This document shows, one piece after another, positions 1 through 9,575 of a stretch of DNA of 64,000 bases. Within the stretch, counting starts at the first letter, position 1. Every line of letters starts with the position of its first letter. Made by a program: the position numbers and the translations under genes. Origin of the DNA: Ophioderma brevispina (lineage: Eukaryota; Echinodermata; Ophiuroidea; Amphilepidida; Ophiodermatidae). The stretch is taken from NCBI GenBank assembly GCA_023653785.1, contig JAMKCH010044292.1:50677-114676 (forward strand), written 5' to 3'. The notes beneath the pieces were generated by a model that saw only the letters and a list, made by a program, of their open reading frames with translations, was not told the DNA's origin and ran no database searches.

Positions 1-365
1 TACTTTAGAAGCCTGTGTATAAATTAAAAATAATCAACTGGAACTAAAGATAGTCATGCACCTAAATGCTAAATCCCAATGTTGAGATGAAAAGATTTTG
101 TTGTTTTCCTATGTAGAAAACATTTACAGTACTAAAAGGATTTAATAGTTCTAGAATTTAAAAACAAAGTTGTGATTTTCTAGATCCAGAATTTAAAAAG
201 AAAGTTGTGACTTTCTTTATGAAGGACAGCTATTGAGCTTAGCAATGTGTACAGGCATTATGTTTACATACAAAATAACGATTTGTCACAAAATTGAGGG
301 CGCCATCCTCAGGAAATCTCTGAGTCGGCTTTTAATGCTATCCACTCACATACACTCTAATGTGA
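1..365. repeat. dispersed repeat, copy related to 48700-49020
   Basis: Positions 20-365 match 48700-49020 over several hundred diverged bases: the block around 'gagaactaaa' and 'cattgagatga', the 'aagttgtgattttcta' block and the end 'aatctctgagtcg'. Shorter, partly inverted pieces of the same family occur near 1660-1800 and 13200-13370. No reading frame of note lies here. Class unknown. Confidence 0.5.
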
Positions 366-2270
366 TGGGGCTTTAACCGCTTTAATTATTGGAGCAACTT
401 AAATCCAGATCCACTTTAAAAATCCTTTCCTGCCTGATGGCCATTTTAGAAATTAAAATATTTTTCTTCTGAAAATTGATATTTTATAGCACATATGACA
501 GCTAATGTGAGATTTTGGCCCGATAACCTGCTCCTGGAGCATATATTTTCAACTTGTCTCATAGCGGCACTTTATTCCATTAAAGTGTGTATAAGTATTA
601 CAAAAGAATGATTTTCTGCCGGCTCGGGTTGCATTTTGTGCATATGTTGGCGCTCGTCTTGTAATTCATATGTCGTGAGTTTGATACCCACTCCAGGTGT
701 AAAATTTTACTTTAGTAGTTATTTATTTAGAGTTAGAGATTGCAATGAAAACATAAGAGCCCTGGGGGGGCACTCAACTTTTTTTCAGGTAGGAATGTGC
801 GGACCCGATTTCCTAACTTGTGGGCTTGTGAACTGATTTTGTCTCCAAAAGGAGGGGCTTGGGAACTGAAATTTTGAGAAATTTGCAGGCTTGGGAGCTG
901 AAATTTGGCTAAAATTCAGCTTCTGAGGCCAAAAATTTCTGAAAAGGGGACCTTAAGAACTGAATTATGCTTCAACTGGGGGTCATGGGAACTGCTGGAG
1001 AGACGTGAAATGGGGGTCTTAAGGGCCGCACATACCTGTACCTCTTTCCAATGTCAGTGCATTTGGATTATTTTATAAAACGTGTGTTGCAGTTTTCAAA
1101 TTAAAGCTTCCATGCTGGACTGTAAGCCAACCATGGATTCAATCTATGTACTGTGCTGACCACAAGCTCAAGCACAAATGTTAAATTGTGCACGGTCAGA
1201 TCTGATGTTTCTAATTCATTTTTATGGTTCATGTAATCCAATTTTCCATGAAACTACTTGATATGTGCTCAGTAATTTATTTTCATAGCATGTAGCATAT
1301 ATCGAGGGTTGACAAACAGAAAGACATAACTCAAACTGAAAAGAAATATTAAAGAATTTCTTTAACTCTGCTGTTCTTAATTAAAAATTGTTCTTTATTT
1401 ATATAATGCTTGCTTACAGTACCATATATGAGCTTTATGAGAATGTTTTCATTTGTGATATGATATAGAGTTTGCTAGTAGAAAATATTAACTCATCGCA
1501 TTTCTCAAAAGCAGTATTACGGCAAATTAAATAAATTCTTTAATATTTTTCCTATTCAGTTTGAGTTCGTCCTTCCTGTTGGTCAACCCCGATATAGTAC
1601 AGAATGTTCATTAAAAAACTATGCTAAAAAATGGTTTTCAAACTGAGATAGCAAAAGAAGCGTAAGACTGACTCGGAGATTTCCAGAGGATGGCACCCTC
1701 AATTTTTAAAAAAAAAACATCCTGTTTTTTTTTTGCATATGTACATAATTGCATGTCCACATCATATGATCATATTGTTCCCCACCGAGTGTGTTCTGTT
1801 ATGTTTAGTCAAAGTAAGGTCAAGGAGTGGAAATGACAAATTCCCTCTGTTGTCTTTGTGTTTCATTAATCCATAACACGCTGTATTGCGGGTTGGAATG
1901 AAATTACGAACATGTCACCATCTGTCAAATATTTTGAACTCTGTGAGTAAATCAGTAAAATCACTGAGAGCGTCTTTAGTTAAATTCCTGGTATGAATTT
2001 TACTGCTTTGACCATCATATTGTGTTTGCCCTACTTTAAAAAGGCATAGTTAGCTGAAGTTATTGTAGTCAAGATAATTATTATTGGCACATTATGTGAA
2101 GCCACTTCCTTTTTAAGGAATAAAAAAGCAGTGTTTTTGTGCATTTCTTTTATGTCAGTTATATCTTGGCATTAACAGCTTTAATCATGGTGATTATGCT
2201 GACAACTGGGTGCCACAGATAGCACGCCAGTATGAAATTATACTATTAGAATAGAGTGTAGCGAGATCTT
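366..2270. other. no gene seen; repeat fragments
   Basis: No convincing coding segment. Positions 610-705 have a weak tRNA-like piece (box-B-like 'gagtttgatacccac'). Positions 760-1040 are a G-rich diverged repeat ('ggggggcactcaac', 'aatgtgcgg') similar to 24840-24900. Positions 1660-1720 carry an inverted piece of the repeat at the window start. Confidence 0.4.
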
Positions 2271-2274
2271 TGTC

Positions 2275-2416
2275 ATGGCTCATCTGCCCCCACAAATTTC
2301 AGATGCAACCATGGGGAGAGCAGATGATTTGATTTTTCATGGTCGTACTGAGATTTGAACCTAGGACCTTCTGCACCAGAGGCAAAGACCTTAACCACTG
2401 TGCTATACTCCTCCGC
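2275..2416 (-). mobile_element. tRNA-derived SINE
   Basis: On the minus strand, 2416 down to 2341 reads as a tRNA-like head. It has an A-box-like 'TAGCACAGTGGTTAAGG' and a B-box-like 'GGTTCAAATCTC' about 35 nt apart, as in RNA polymerase III promoters. A short non-tRNA body follows to about 2275. Position and body argue for a SINE rather than a functional tRNA gene. It sits just beside the hairpin-ended repeat at 2446. Confidence 0.6.
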
Positions 2417-2445
2417 TGTATGAAATTTTAATGCAAGTGGTAATT

Positions 2446-2856
2446 GTGTCGCCTGCCTTGAGGCAGGAAGACACATAGTGATCAGTTTGTCCACTGTTGT
2501 TGTTGTTGTAGTCTGTTGATGTCTGTTGGTGAAGTTTGTTGTTAATGTAGTCTGTTATTGTGAAAATGGGTTAACATTTGCCTTTAATATTCACATACTT
2601 AGATGGATTTAAACCAAACTTTAGTCATAGGTGCAACATGGGATCCCTCATTTGTTGATGAGGTCAAAGGTCACATACCATGGTCAATGGTCATGTGACC
2701 TCAATTTCAGTTGGAACCAAAACTTGGTTTTTGGATATTACACGGAAACCCTCATTTGTTTATTTGGTCAAAGTTGACATATAAAGGGTCATACGAGGCC
2801 TATCATTCACAAACAGCGACAACAGGCGACACTAGCGGTCCAAGGACCGCAATGTA
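2446..2856. repeat. hairpin-ended AGGTCA repeat, copy A
   Basis: The left end is GTGTCGCCTGCC folded against GGCAGGAAGACAC. The right end has GGCGACAC followed by a perfect hairpin GCGGTCC-AA-GGACCGC (2835-2850) and ATGTA before a T run. The interior holds a perfect DR1 motif AGGTCAAAGGTCA at 2661-2673. It shares layout and internal sequence with 24067-24491 and 63387-63952. No open frame; class unknown. Confidence 0.7.
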
Positions 2857-3145
2857 TTTTTACTGAATAAACCAAAATTTTCCTAGTTCCAGTATGGCAA
2901 AAGGAGTTATAGATCAAAATGGTGCCAGTGGTCTATCAAAGAAATATAGAATAAAAAGGGAAAGCCATTGGCAATCCTAAGAGCAAAAAGGCAGCCATGT
3001 GTTAAACATGCAATACCAATGGCAACATTGCATTGAATTTTGCTGCTGCAGTCTGCAGAGTGGTCTGTTGATGAGATATGAATGGCGATTATATTTTTGA
3101 GCTTATATTAAAAATAATCTGGCTTTCAAGGTTGGAAAGCTTTAA

Positions 3146-3437
3146 AGGTCCCAGGAAATGAGATGATAAACCTATTCCAAATCTTTACGGGGCTTCCATT
3201 CCAATAACAGGCCACAAAACAACAACTACAGTGGACATCATTGTGAACTCTTGATTTTCCGTCAGTGCCATGAATAGATTCACAACCATCACCGGGAATT
3301 TTTCTAGTTACTCCTCACTGAAAAATCAAGAGTTTCACTAATGATGTCATCACCAACCCAAATATTGAATGCTTTCTCGTCCCTCCTTGTAGACCTGACA
3401 CAAACCACATCAATTCTATTTGCATTTCCTGGGACCT
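3146..3437. mobile_element. MITE, TTAA target site
   Basis: Terminal inverted repeats AGGTCCCAGGAAATG (left from 3146, right ending 3437) are flanked by TTAA on both sides (3142-3145 and 3438-3441). At 292 bp without a reading frame it is a non-autonomous DNA element. TTAA duplication is typical of piggyBac and Kolobok superfamilies; the AGG terminus does not decide between them. Confidence 0.75.
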
Positions 3438-3659
3438 TTAAATTATAATGAAATACAACAAATCTTAAAGGTTTATGACCTTAAAAGTACTCGCTATTGA
3501 AGGGACTAATTTTATTCTGTGCATTATTACCACCAAGGACTGGTGGATAATGAGGGTGCAGATGAATAATTATAGATGTAAGATTGTAATAGTGATCCGG
3601 TTGTTAGTTGACCACGTGACTGTAATAAACAAAGGTCAAACAAGGTCAAACTTTTAAAT

Positions 3660-4493
3660 GTATATAAATTATTTTGTATTATTGTATGAGTATTTTTTTC
3701 CCTCTATGATATTAATTTTGATGTATTATGTTTGACCTTTGGGCAAAGTTTAAGAACAGTGTTGATCACTGAATTTGTTCCCTAGGCAAAAGAAGTTCCA
3801 AAAATTAAGAAAAAAAAAAAATAATAAAAATAAAAATTCTTATTCCATACATATACATTAGGTGTAAATTGTCCATTCATATGTGACATTAAAGGAAATG
3901 AGTCGGATGTCAATAATATTGCTTTTGAGTTGTAAAACAAATTAGGTGGTAAATCTTTATGTATTGCATTGTTTTAGAAAGGCAAGAATTTTATCATATC
4001 TTTGGAACCATATATCCAATTGTAATGGGATTTGAATCAAAATGTAGCATCTTGAATGGGCCACTAGCTAAAATTAAAAACTCAAAATTGAATACTTCGG
4101 ATAATGACTCATATCGCTTGATTGTGTCACATATGTACAAACTACAGCTTTAGGGTAAAAAAAAATCATTTCTCCCTAACATTCCTCCTTTGTATTGCAT
4201 TTTATTCCATTTAGTACAGCAAAGCATATGAAAAGTGTATGCTAGTTTATGCAAAGTTATGCAAATTTCAAGATTTTTTAGGACAGGCTGGTTGTAAGTT
4301 GTAACCAGATTTTGTAAATACAGCTCATTGACCACTGTACAAAATTGTTATATTCCGCTCTCACTCACAAAAATTTTGGATTCATCCCTCTCCCTGGCAT
4401 AAATAAAGACTCGTCCTCTTGCAAATAAAATGCAAATCCTTTCAAATTATGTTATTGATGTAATAGTGTTTTTTTTTTCAATTTGAATTTCAG
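3660..4493. other. non-coding, upstream of first recognised exon
   Basis: AT-rich sequence with no conserved reading frame. It ends in a T-rich tract and 'aatttcag', the acceptor of the exon at 4494. The start-codon exon expected for a GRIPAP1-like protein was not found here and may lie before the window. Confidence 0.4.
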
Positions 4494-4560
4494 GCACAAC
4501 TTCTGGAATTGAGGACTTCCAACTACAGTTTGGTTGACCAGTGTAAAAAATTACAAAATG
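4494..4560 (+). CDS. GRIPAP1: GRIPAP1-like coiled-coil gene, exon a
   Basis: Bounded by acceptor 'tttcag' and donor 'g|gtaagt', this 67-bp exon reads AQLLELRTSNYSLVDQCKKL plus Q, N and one base of the next codon. GRIPAP1 (GRASP-1, a large coiled-coil protein of recycling endosomes that works with Rab4 and GRIP1) has at its N-terminus a segment very close to 'AQLLELRTxNYxL'. That match, plus the in-frame continuation in later exons, is the basis. The start codon is not in this exon. The identity is from memory of the human protein, not from a search. Confidence 0.75.
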
Positions 4561-4606
4561 GTAAGTCATGTGCACAGAAAGATTGAAAAGAATTGTGAGG
4601 TCAACT

Positions 4607-4784
4607 CGCTGTAGAAGTGCCACGTATTAGGATTTGATTGTCCAGGAATTGGTCCAAACAAATCACAGGGTACAGGGCACATGCTATACTATGGAAGGTT
4701 TGAATTCCCTGCGCTATAAGCCTTGTGATTTGTTTGGACTGATTGCCGGGGCAACGAATCCTATTGTGTGGCACTTCTACAGCG
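4607..4784. repeat. near-complete palindrome (MITE-like)
   Basis: Arms CGCTGTAGAAGTGCCAC at 4607 and its complement ending at 4784 continue inward over about 80 bp each with mismatches, including 'GTCCAAACAAATCACA' on both arms. There is almost no loop. It sits 46 bp inside the intron after the exon at 4494-4560. No clear target duplication. Confidence 0.6.
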
Positions 4785-5713
4785 ATCAGCAGTCAGGTGA
4801 TACATTTTGGGACCCAAAAAATTCCTTGTTAGTGGAAACTCTTTCCAGTTAAGTTTGCAATTAGCAACTCCCAAGTTTGATATCAAAAGTTGTTACTTTT
4901 GTACTTGCAGAATACATAAAAATAATTCTTCTGTTGCCTTTCTAATTTGTATTTAAATGTAAAGCTCTTGTCATTCAAATTCATAAAAAGTATTGTCACA
5001 TACACACCTAAATTATGGTACCCCATATTGGTGCAAAATGTCTGACATTGGTTTTTAGGGGGCAAGTCACGGTTACATTTTAAATTTGACTTTTTGCTTT
5101 TTGTGACAGCTATATCTCATCCAATGAAGTAAATATTTGTGCAAGATTTTTACACATAGGTAGTATTTAAGATTGACTATTACCAACCCAAATGTGGAAG
5201 CTATATCACTTTTACCTTTTGACTTGTGGCCCTCCAAAGAATGGTCTGAGTGTTTTTTGTTTTGGCTATTTCTGGCCCCCTATAACTTTAAATTAGAGCA
5301 AGGTGCATTTTTGAAATTTTAACTACTTAGTTCTCCAGGTAGACAAGGGAAGATTAATTTAATATTCAAGGTGCATTTTTTCTGATCACATATTTGCAAT
5401 TTCAAGCAAAAAGTAATCTAGAATACCAAGTTTGGAGAAAGTAAGGGGTGTAGTTCTCTGCTTATAGTCTGGCCCTCTGAATATTGAACTTCACACCGGT
5501 ACATGTTTTTGAGATGACCTCCCTCAAATTTAAAATTGCTGTAGCATGAAAACAAAAAGAGGCACAGAGCTCAATTTCAGGATTTTTGTTTCTCATGAGT
5601 ATCTTTTAATACGCTCTCAAAAAATAATAGTATGAATGATAAGGCCAGATTTGATTAGAAAGCTGAATTACATGTTGATGTCTGGTATTCATTTCTACTT
5701 TGTACTCAAACAG

Positions 5714-5775
5714 AAGTGACAGTATTGAGATCTACAGCAGAAACCTATGAGAAGGATCTGCAAAAGGCAAATAAT
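5714..5775 (+). CDS. GRIPAP1: GRIPAP1-like coiled-coil gene, exon b
   Basis: A 62-bp exon with acceptor 'caaacag' and donor 'gttaag'. It takes the single base left by the exon ending at 4560 and reads EVTVLRSTAETYEKDLQKAN plus N, ending in phase 0. The spacing of V/L/L/Y/L residues fits a heptad coil, and it sits where GRIPAP1 has a similar 'LTSLRQ...KEFSKAQK' stretch. The donor has T at +3, weaker than consensus. Confidence 0.7.
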
Positions 5776-6418
5776 GTTAAGGACCAACCTAAAGATCTTT
5801 ACTTTCAATTAATTAACTTCTGCTGCCCTGCAAAATGATTGAGGAGATTTCCTGATGGCAGCGTAATAATATAATAGGCAATTTTATCATTCCAATCCTT
5901 TCAAGTTTTTTATGCACAAAATAAGATCATGTGAATAGCCTTCTCTTGATTGTTCCAACTTACGGGCTTTTGAGCTAAAACCTTGTATGTGGTGCTATTA
6001 GTTTCACATGCAATCACTTCCGCTTGCTGAATTCATCAATCTCTAATCTTCTGTGATACCTTGAACAATATCCTTTGAGGAGGTCACATTTTTTTTGCAG
6101 TATGTGTACTCAGACTTTCCATGCACAAGGGCTGCAAACCTGGGTATGGACCCTGAAACTGGAAGTAGAGTGGGTTGGCCAGATAAAATACTTTTAACCT
6201 ATATTAAAACATAGCCAAACATGCAGATGAATGACAATAGTGTGTACTTGTACTTAAATGAATGGCAAATTTTGTTTATAGATCTATCGAACAAACAAAT
6301 TCTGTGTTTTTCACATACAATACACTCATCGCTATAACATGTTAACCTCAATATGTGGGTGACAAGACTAAAGGTCCATTCATAGTTCACTGCATTGCAA
6401 TACAGTGTAGTGAAAATA

Positions 6419-6492
6419 GATGAAACCATCTCTGACTCAATACAGCAGCAACACAGTTCATTGGCTGTGTTGAGTCAGAGATGGTTTTCATC
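6419..6492. repeat. long hairpin
   Basis: Arms of about 28 nt, GATGAAACCATCTCTGACTC and its complement ending at 6492, pair almost perfectly (one extra T in the right arm) around a loop of about 17 nt. It could be a small foldback element. No flanking duplication is clear. Confidence 0.55.
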
Positions 6493-6633
6493 CATTTTAG
6501 CAGTGCAGTTGGGAGGGACCTTTAACGGATTTCAAAACTTATAGTCCATTGGGGGAGCCATGGGGCACTGTTATAAAACGCAAAATTAAAGTTTGTCACA
6601 TAGTCTCCAGTTCATACCATGCCCAGTAGTTAA

Positions 6634-7164
6634 AGGAGTGCACAATTTGCTAATCCAAAACATCGATAAATCATCAAAATTCATATTTTGTATTTTTGTT
6701 ATTGGCATGAATAGCGCACATAACCTGCAGTGGTTGGCTTGAAATCCGTGACTTAAGACACTGCAGTACTTTTCATCTGATTCTGTAATTTCTATCGTCG
6801 TACAAAAATTCCGACTTGAATCAAAAAGCCTTTCCCGGTGATATCCCACATTTAAGCGTTATCATTTGTGCACCATGATCAATCGTTTTAACCTCAACAC
6901 AAACATTATTGATGGTTGGTTCATTCGTTTTCTGGTGTAAACCGCAATCAGCTGTTTAGTGTAAGATTTTGAGACGCGGCACTATTTTTGTTTGGTGGGT
7001 AGACAGTATAACTTTCCTCAAATACTTTTTTTTTCACTATTTGGGTGGTTTGTTTCTACATTAAAGCAGTTATATGGAAGTGTGACACCTTATTCCTGAT
7101 TTATAATTAAAAGAAATGTTTTCCACATTTTTCGAATTAATCTCGAATATCGCTGCTAATCCCT
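6634..7164. mobile_element. TTAA MITE family 1, copy 1 (531 bp)
   Basis: The right end is CTGCTAATCCCT followed by TTAA (7165-7168). The left end, AGGAGTGCACAATTTGC, follows TTAA (6630-6633). The body aligns with 21000-21524 in reverse orientation and with about 32240-32738 in the same orientation ('acttaagacactgcagtac', 'tgattctgtaatttctat'). No transposase frame, so non-autonomous. It lies in an intron of the coiled-coil gene. Confidence 0.7.
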
Positions 7165-7237
7165 TTAAGGTTTCTTTGATTTTGTTGATAATAACTACAT
7201 TATTACATAATTCCATTTTGTATTTCCTTAATTTCAG

Positions 7238-7264
7238 ACTATCAGTAAGAGCAAGAAAGCACGG
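7238..7264 (+). CDS. GRIPAP1: GRIPAP1-like coiled-coil gene, micro-exon c
   Basis: A 27-bp exon with acceptor 'ttaatttcag' and donor 'g|gtaaga'. It reads TISKSKKAR in phase 0. GRIPAP1 has a near-identical 'LSKSKKAQ' directly before its next conserved block, so this tiny exon fits its neighbours in order and frame (…KANN-TISKSKKAR-DVEAL…). Its length would hide it from most ORF-based gene finding. Confidence 0.75.
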
Positions 7265-7329
7265 GTAAGATTTTTAAACAGTTTAAAAATTTATTAAATT
7301 GGCATTATATAACTAATCTCTAGCATGAT

Positions 7330-7870
7330 CACAGATTTTTATCAAAAGGAGATTTAGCTGGAACACATAACAATTTCCGGTGCCTTAAGTATATTGTAAT
7401 GAGGCACATGCACTCAGGGCTGTATGCAAGATTTATTTTGGGGGGTGGGGTGCGGGATTTTAGAAAAAGTAAACCTTTTTTTTGGTTAAAGTGACCTAAC
7501 CCCCCCCCCCCATTGGGTCCTTTTTGAACTTCTTTGGAATATCTCATCACCAAAAAGTGGACTGACTTGTTTAAATGTCTCCACATTTTGTATCTTTTTA
7601 TGAAAAAAATTGGCAAAAAGTGGACTTTTTTGCCCCTTTTGTGGAATTTGTGGGGGTGCAACCACATCCCCGCACCCCCTGCATACGGGCCTGCACGCAT
7701 TTCAGTATCATAGTTTTGGGCACCACCATATTTGGTTTGCATTTCATCGTATTTGGAAAGTACTTATGTATATTTATGAGACGCGTGTATTTTACATTCA
7801 TTGCATACAGTGAGTAAAAACAACAACTGATGCCACATGCTGTTACTCTGCCTCAAATATCTCTTTTCTT
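7330..7870. repeat. repeat-derived sequence, unlikely gene
   Basis: Homopolymer runs (C run at 7501) and a 'ccccgcaccccctgcatacgggcc' type repeat produce overlapping open frames on both strands with no domain. From about 7690 it belongs to a dispersed repeat whose second copy is at 42840-43370. Confidence 0.5.
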
Positions 7871-7872
7871 AA

Positions 7873-8212
7873 AGCCACGATCTTTTCAAAATTCAAAATG
7901 CCCATTTTGTCTCTAAACTGCCGACGTTAGTTCCTATCAACACTTTATATTATTGTTTTTTTGTGAAAAAGCAGACACTTAAGCATTTCACAGTGGTCTT
8001 GAAGAAGGCATTTACGACCTAAAAAAGTCAGATCCCAACTTTTACTAGTAGACAAAGCATAAAAATCATTTCTTGACAAATATGGTGTATTATGCTTAGC
8101 CACTTAAAGGGTTCTTTGGTATAAAAAATTCCAATACAACAGTGCAAAAAAATGGACTTGTGGGGGTGTGCGATTTGTTTACATTTTGAGAAAAAAATCG
8201 CTGATACTGGCT
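7873..8212. mobile_element. TTAA element inserted in a dispersed repeat
   Basis: Ends AGCCA…TGGCT are flanked by TTAA (7869-7872 and 8213-8216). The host repeat reads 'cttttcttaag' straight through at its other copy, with TTAA at 42965-42968, so the 340 bp are an insertion with one TTAA duplicated. The terminal repeats are short and imperfect; no frame inside. Confidence 0.75.
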
Positions 8213-8465
8213 TTAAGCAAAATTAACAGGGGTCATCGGGAGACTCTTTGTGCATTCTGAATGTTTCGCATAAATATTGCAGAGAAATCGGCTGATCAGA
8301 CAATGGAACAGTGGGGAAATGCAACACTGATAACATAACATGTGACGCACAGATTCTTATATGCTTGTGCAACAGTGACGACGCGCGAGTGCTTGCACAA
8401 CAACAACCACAGTGCACTGGGTGACAGGGAAATCGCTTACGGGCTTGGCCTTTTCCAAAATACAT
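8213..8465. repeat. dispersed repeat, copy paired with 42965-43210
   Basis: Shares 'actctttgtgcatt', 'gaacagtgg' and 'gtgacgcacagatt' with 42965-43210, with indels. Together with 7690-7868 it forms one repeat copy split by the TTAA element at 7873-8212. Confidence 0.65.
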
Positions 8466-8639
8466 GCAATTTGCTTCTTCCTGTTATACTTCTATGAGCT
8501 TGATGCAGGAATCTGCTTTGTTGTAGAGTGTAAATGATGTAAATCCAGATCCAAAGGAAGAGTTTTCTTTATTAAATGGAGGAAGAACAAATTGGTGAAA
8601 CTGGGTAACATTAATGATTTGATCAAAATTTACAGTATT

Positions 8640-8990
8640 TTTATCCCCCTGGCTTAAAAAGCCATGGGATATTGTCAGGGGCAGATTTAGAGGGGGGCAC
8701 ACCCGGCGCGTGCCCCCTCTATTTTTTGCAGAGCAAAAGGCGCCAGGCATTGCATAGAGCGCCGGGCGCACTGTAAATCTATAAAAATGCCTTTTTACGC
8801 ACAGGGCGCCCTGTAAATCCCTAAGGATTACGGGACAGGGCATCTGGCGCCGTGTAGATCTAGCTTTGTGGGCGCCCTGGGGTCACAGTACCGTACCCCC
8901 CACCCCCGCGCCCTTCAGAATTTCGAATCGACCGGAAAATTTGGCGCCCCTTCTATTGCAAAATCCTGGATCCGCCCCTGATTGTCACAG
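8640..8990. other. GC-rich repeat block, no gene
   Basis: Locally G/C-rich, with repeated 'gcgcc' words and palindromic bits in otherwise AT-rich DNA. A minus-strand open frame exists here, but its composition is that of the repeat and no domain is visible. Confidence 0.35.
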
Positions 8991-9388
8991 TAGATGACAC
9001 AACTTAAGAACTGTACACCCTACCATATTAAAAATATACATTTTTAAAAAGATTTTTCTTCAAAGAATCCAAAAATGTTATTTTTTTAGGTAGTTATAGG
9101 TCTGAAAACATTGCTGATCAAAGTTTGAAATTTTGCCAAAAAAGGTCTATCACTTCTGATTATCAGATTTTTCAGCATGCTATACCCCATATGGAATATG
9201 GTAGGGTGCCTTGAACAAGGCTAGCTTGGGAGCTGCAACTCCCTGTTTACCTCCCTTGGCTATGATTGGAATGTTTTAAAATATAGATGGAATGGTTTCT
9301 GACTGTGATGAAAGCTGATTAATTAAAATTGTCCGAGTTTCCTTTCAGAAATCATTACATAATTTGTGTGTGTTTTTTTATTCAACAG

Positions 9389-9496
9389 GATGTTGAGGCA
9401 TTGATAGCAGAAAATGATAGCCTCCAGAGAAAGCTGCACAGCCAAGAAGATGACTTCAGGCTGCAGAATTCCACTCTCATGGAAGAACTTTCCAAA
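9389..9496 (+). CDS. GRIPAP1: GRIPAP1-like coiled-coil gene, exon d
   Basis: A 108-bp phase-0 exon (acceptor 'ttcaacag', donor 'gtatat'). It encodes 36 residues starting [20 protein letters not shown] and ending [12 protein letters not shown]. The run '[17 protein letters not shown]' is nearly the same as human GRIPAP1, which has E for the first D; this is the best evidence for the gene's identity. All 36 residues fit a continuous coiled coil. Confidence 0.85.
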
Positions 9497-9575
9497 GTAT
9501 ATATATTTTAAAATTAAGTTAGGAGGACATGCTGTAAAATGACTACGATTGCATGATGCAAATTATATCTCATAA

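Noticed and set aside
7329..7742. 137-codon minus open frame
   Set aside because: It runs through homopolymers and a dispersed C-rich repeat, overlaps open frames on both strands and has no domain.
8484..8843. 119-codon minus open frame
   Set aside because: Composition follows a GC-rich repeat; no motif, no splice logic.
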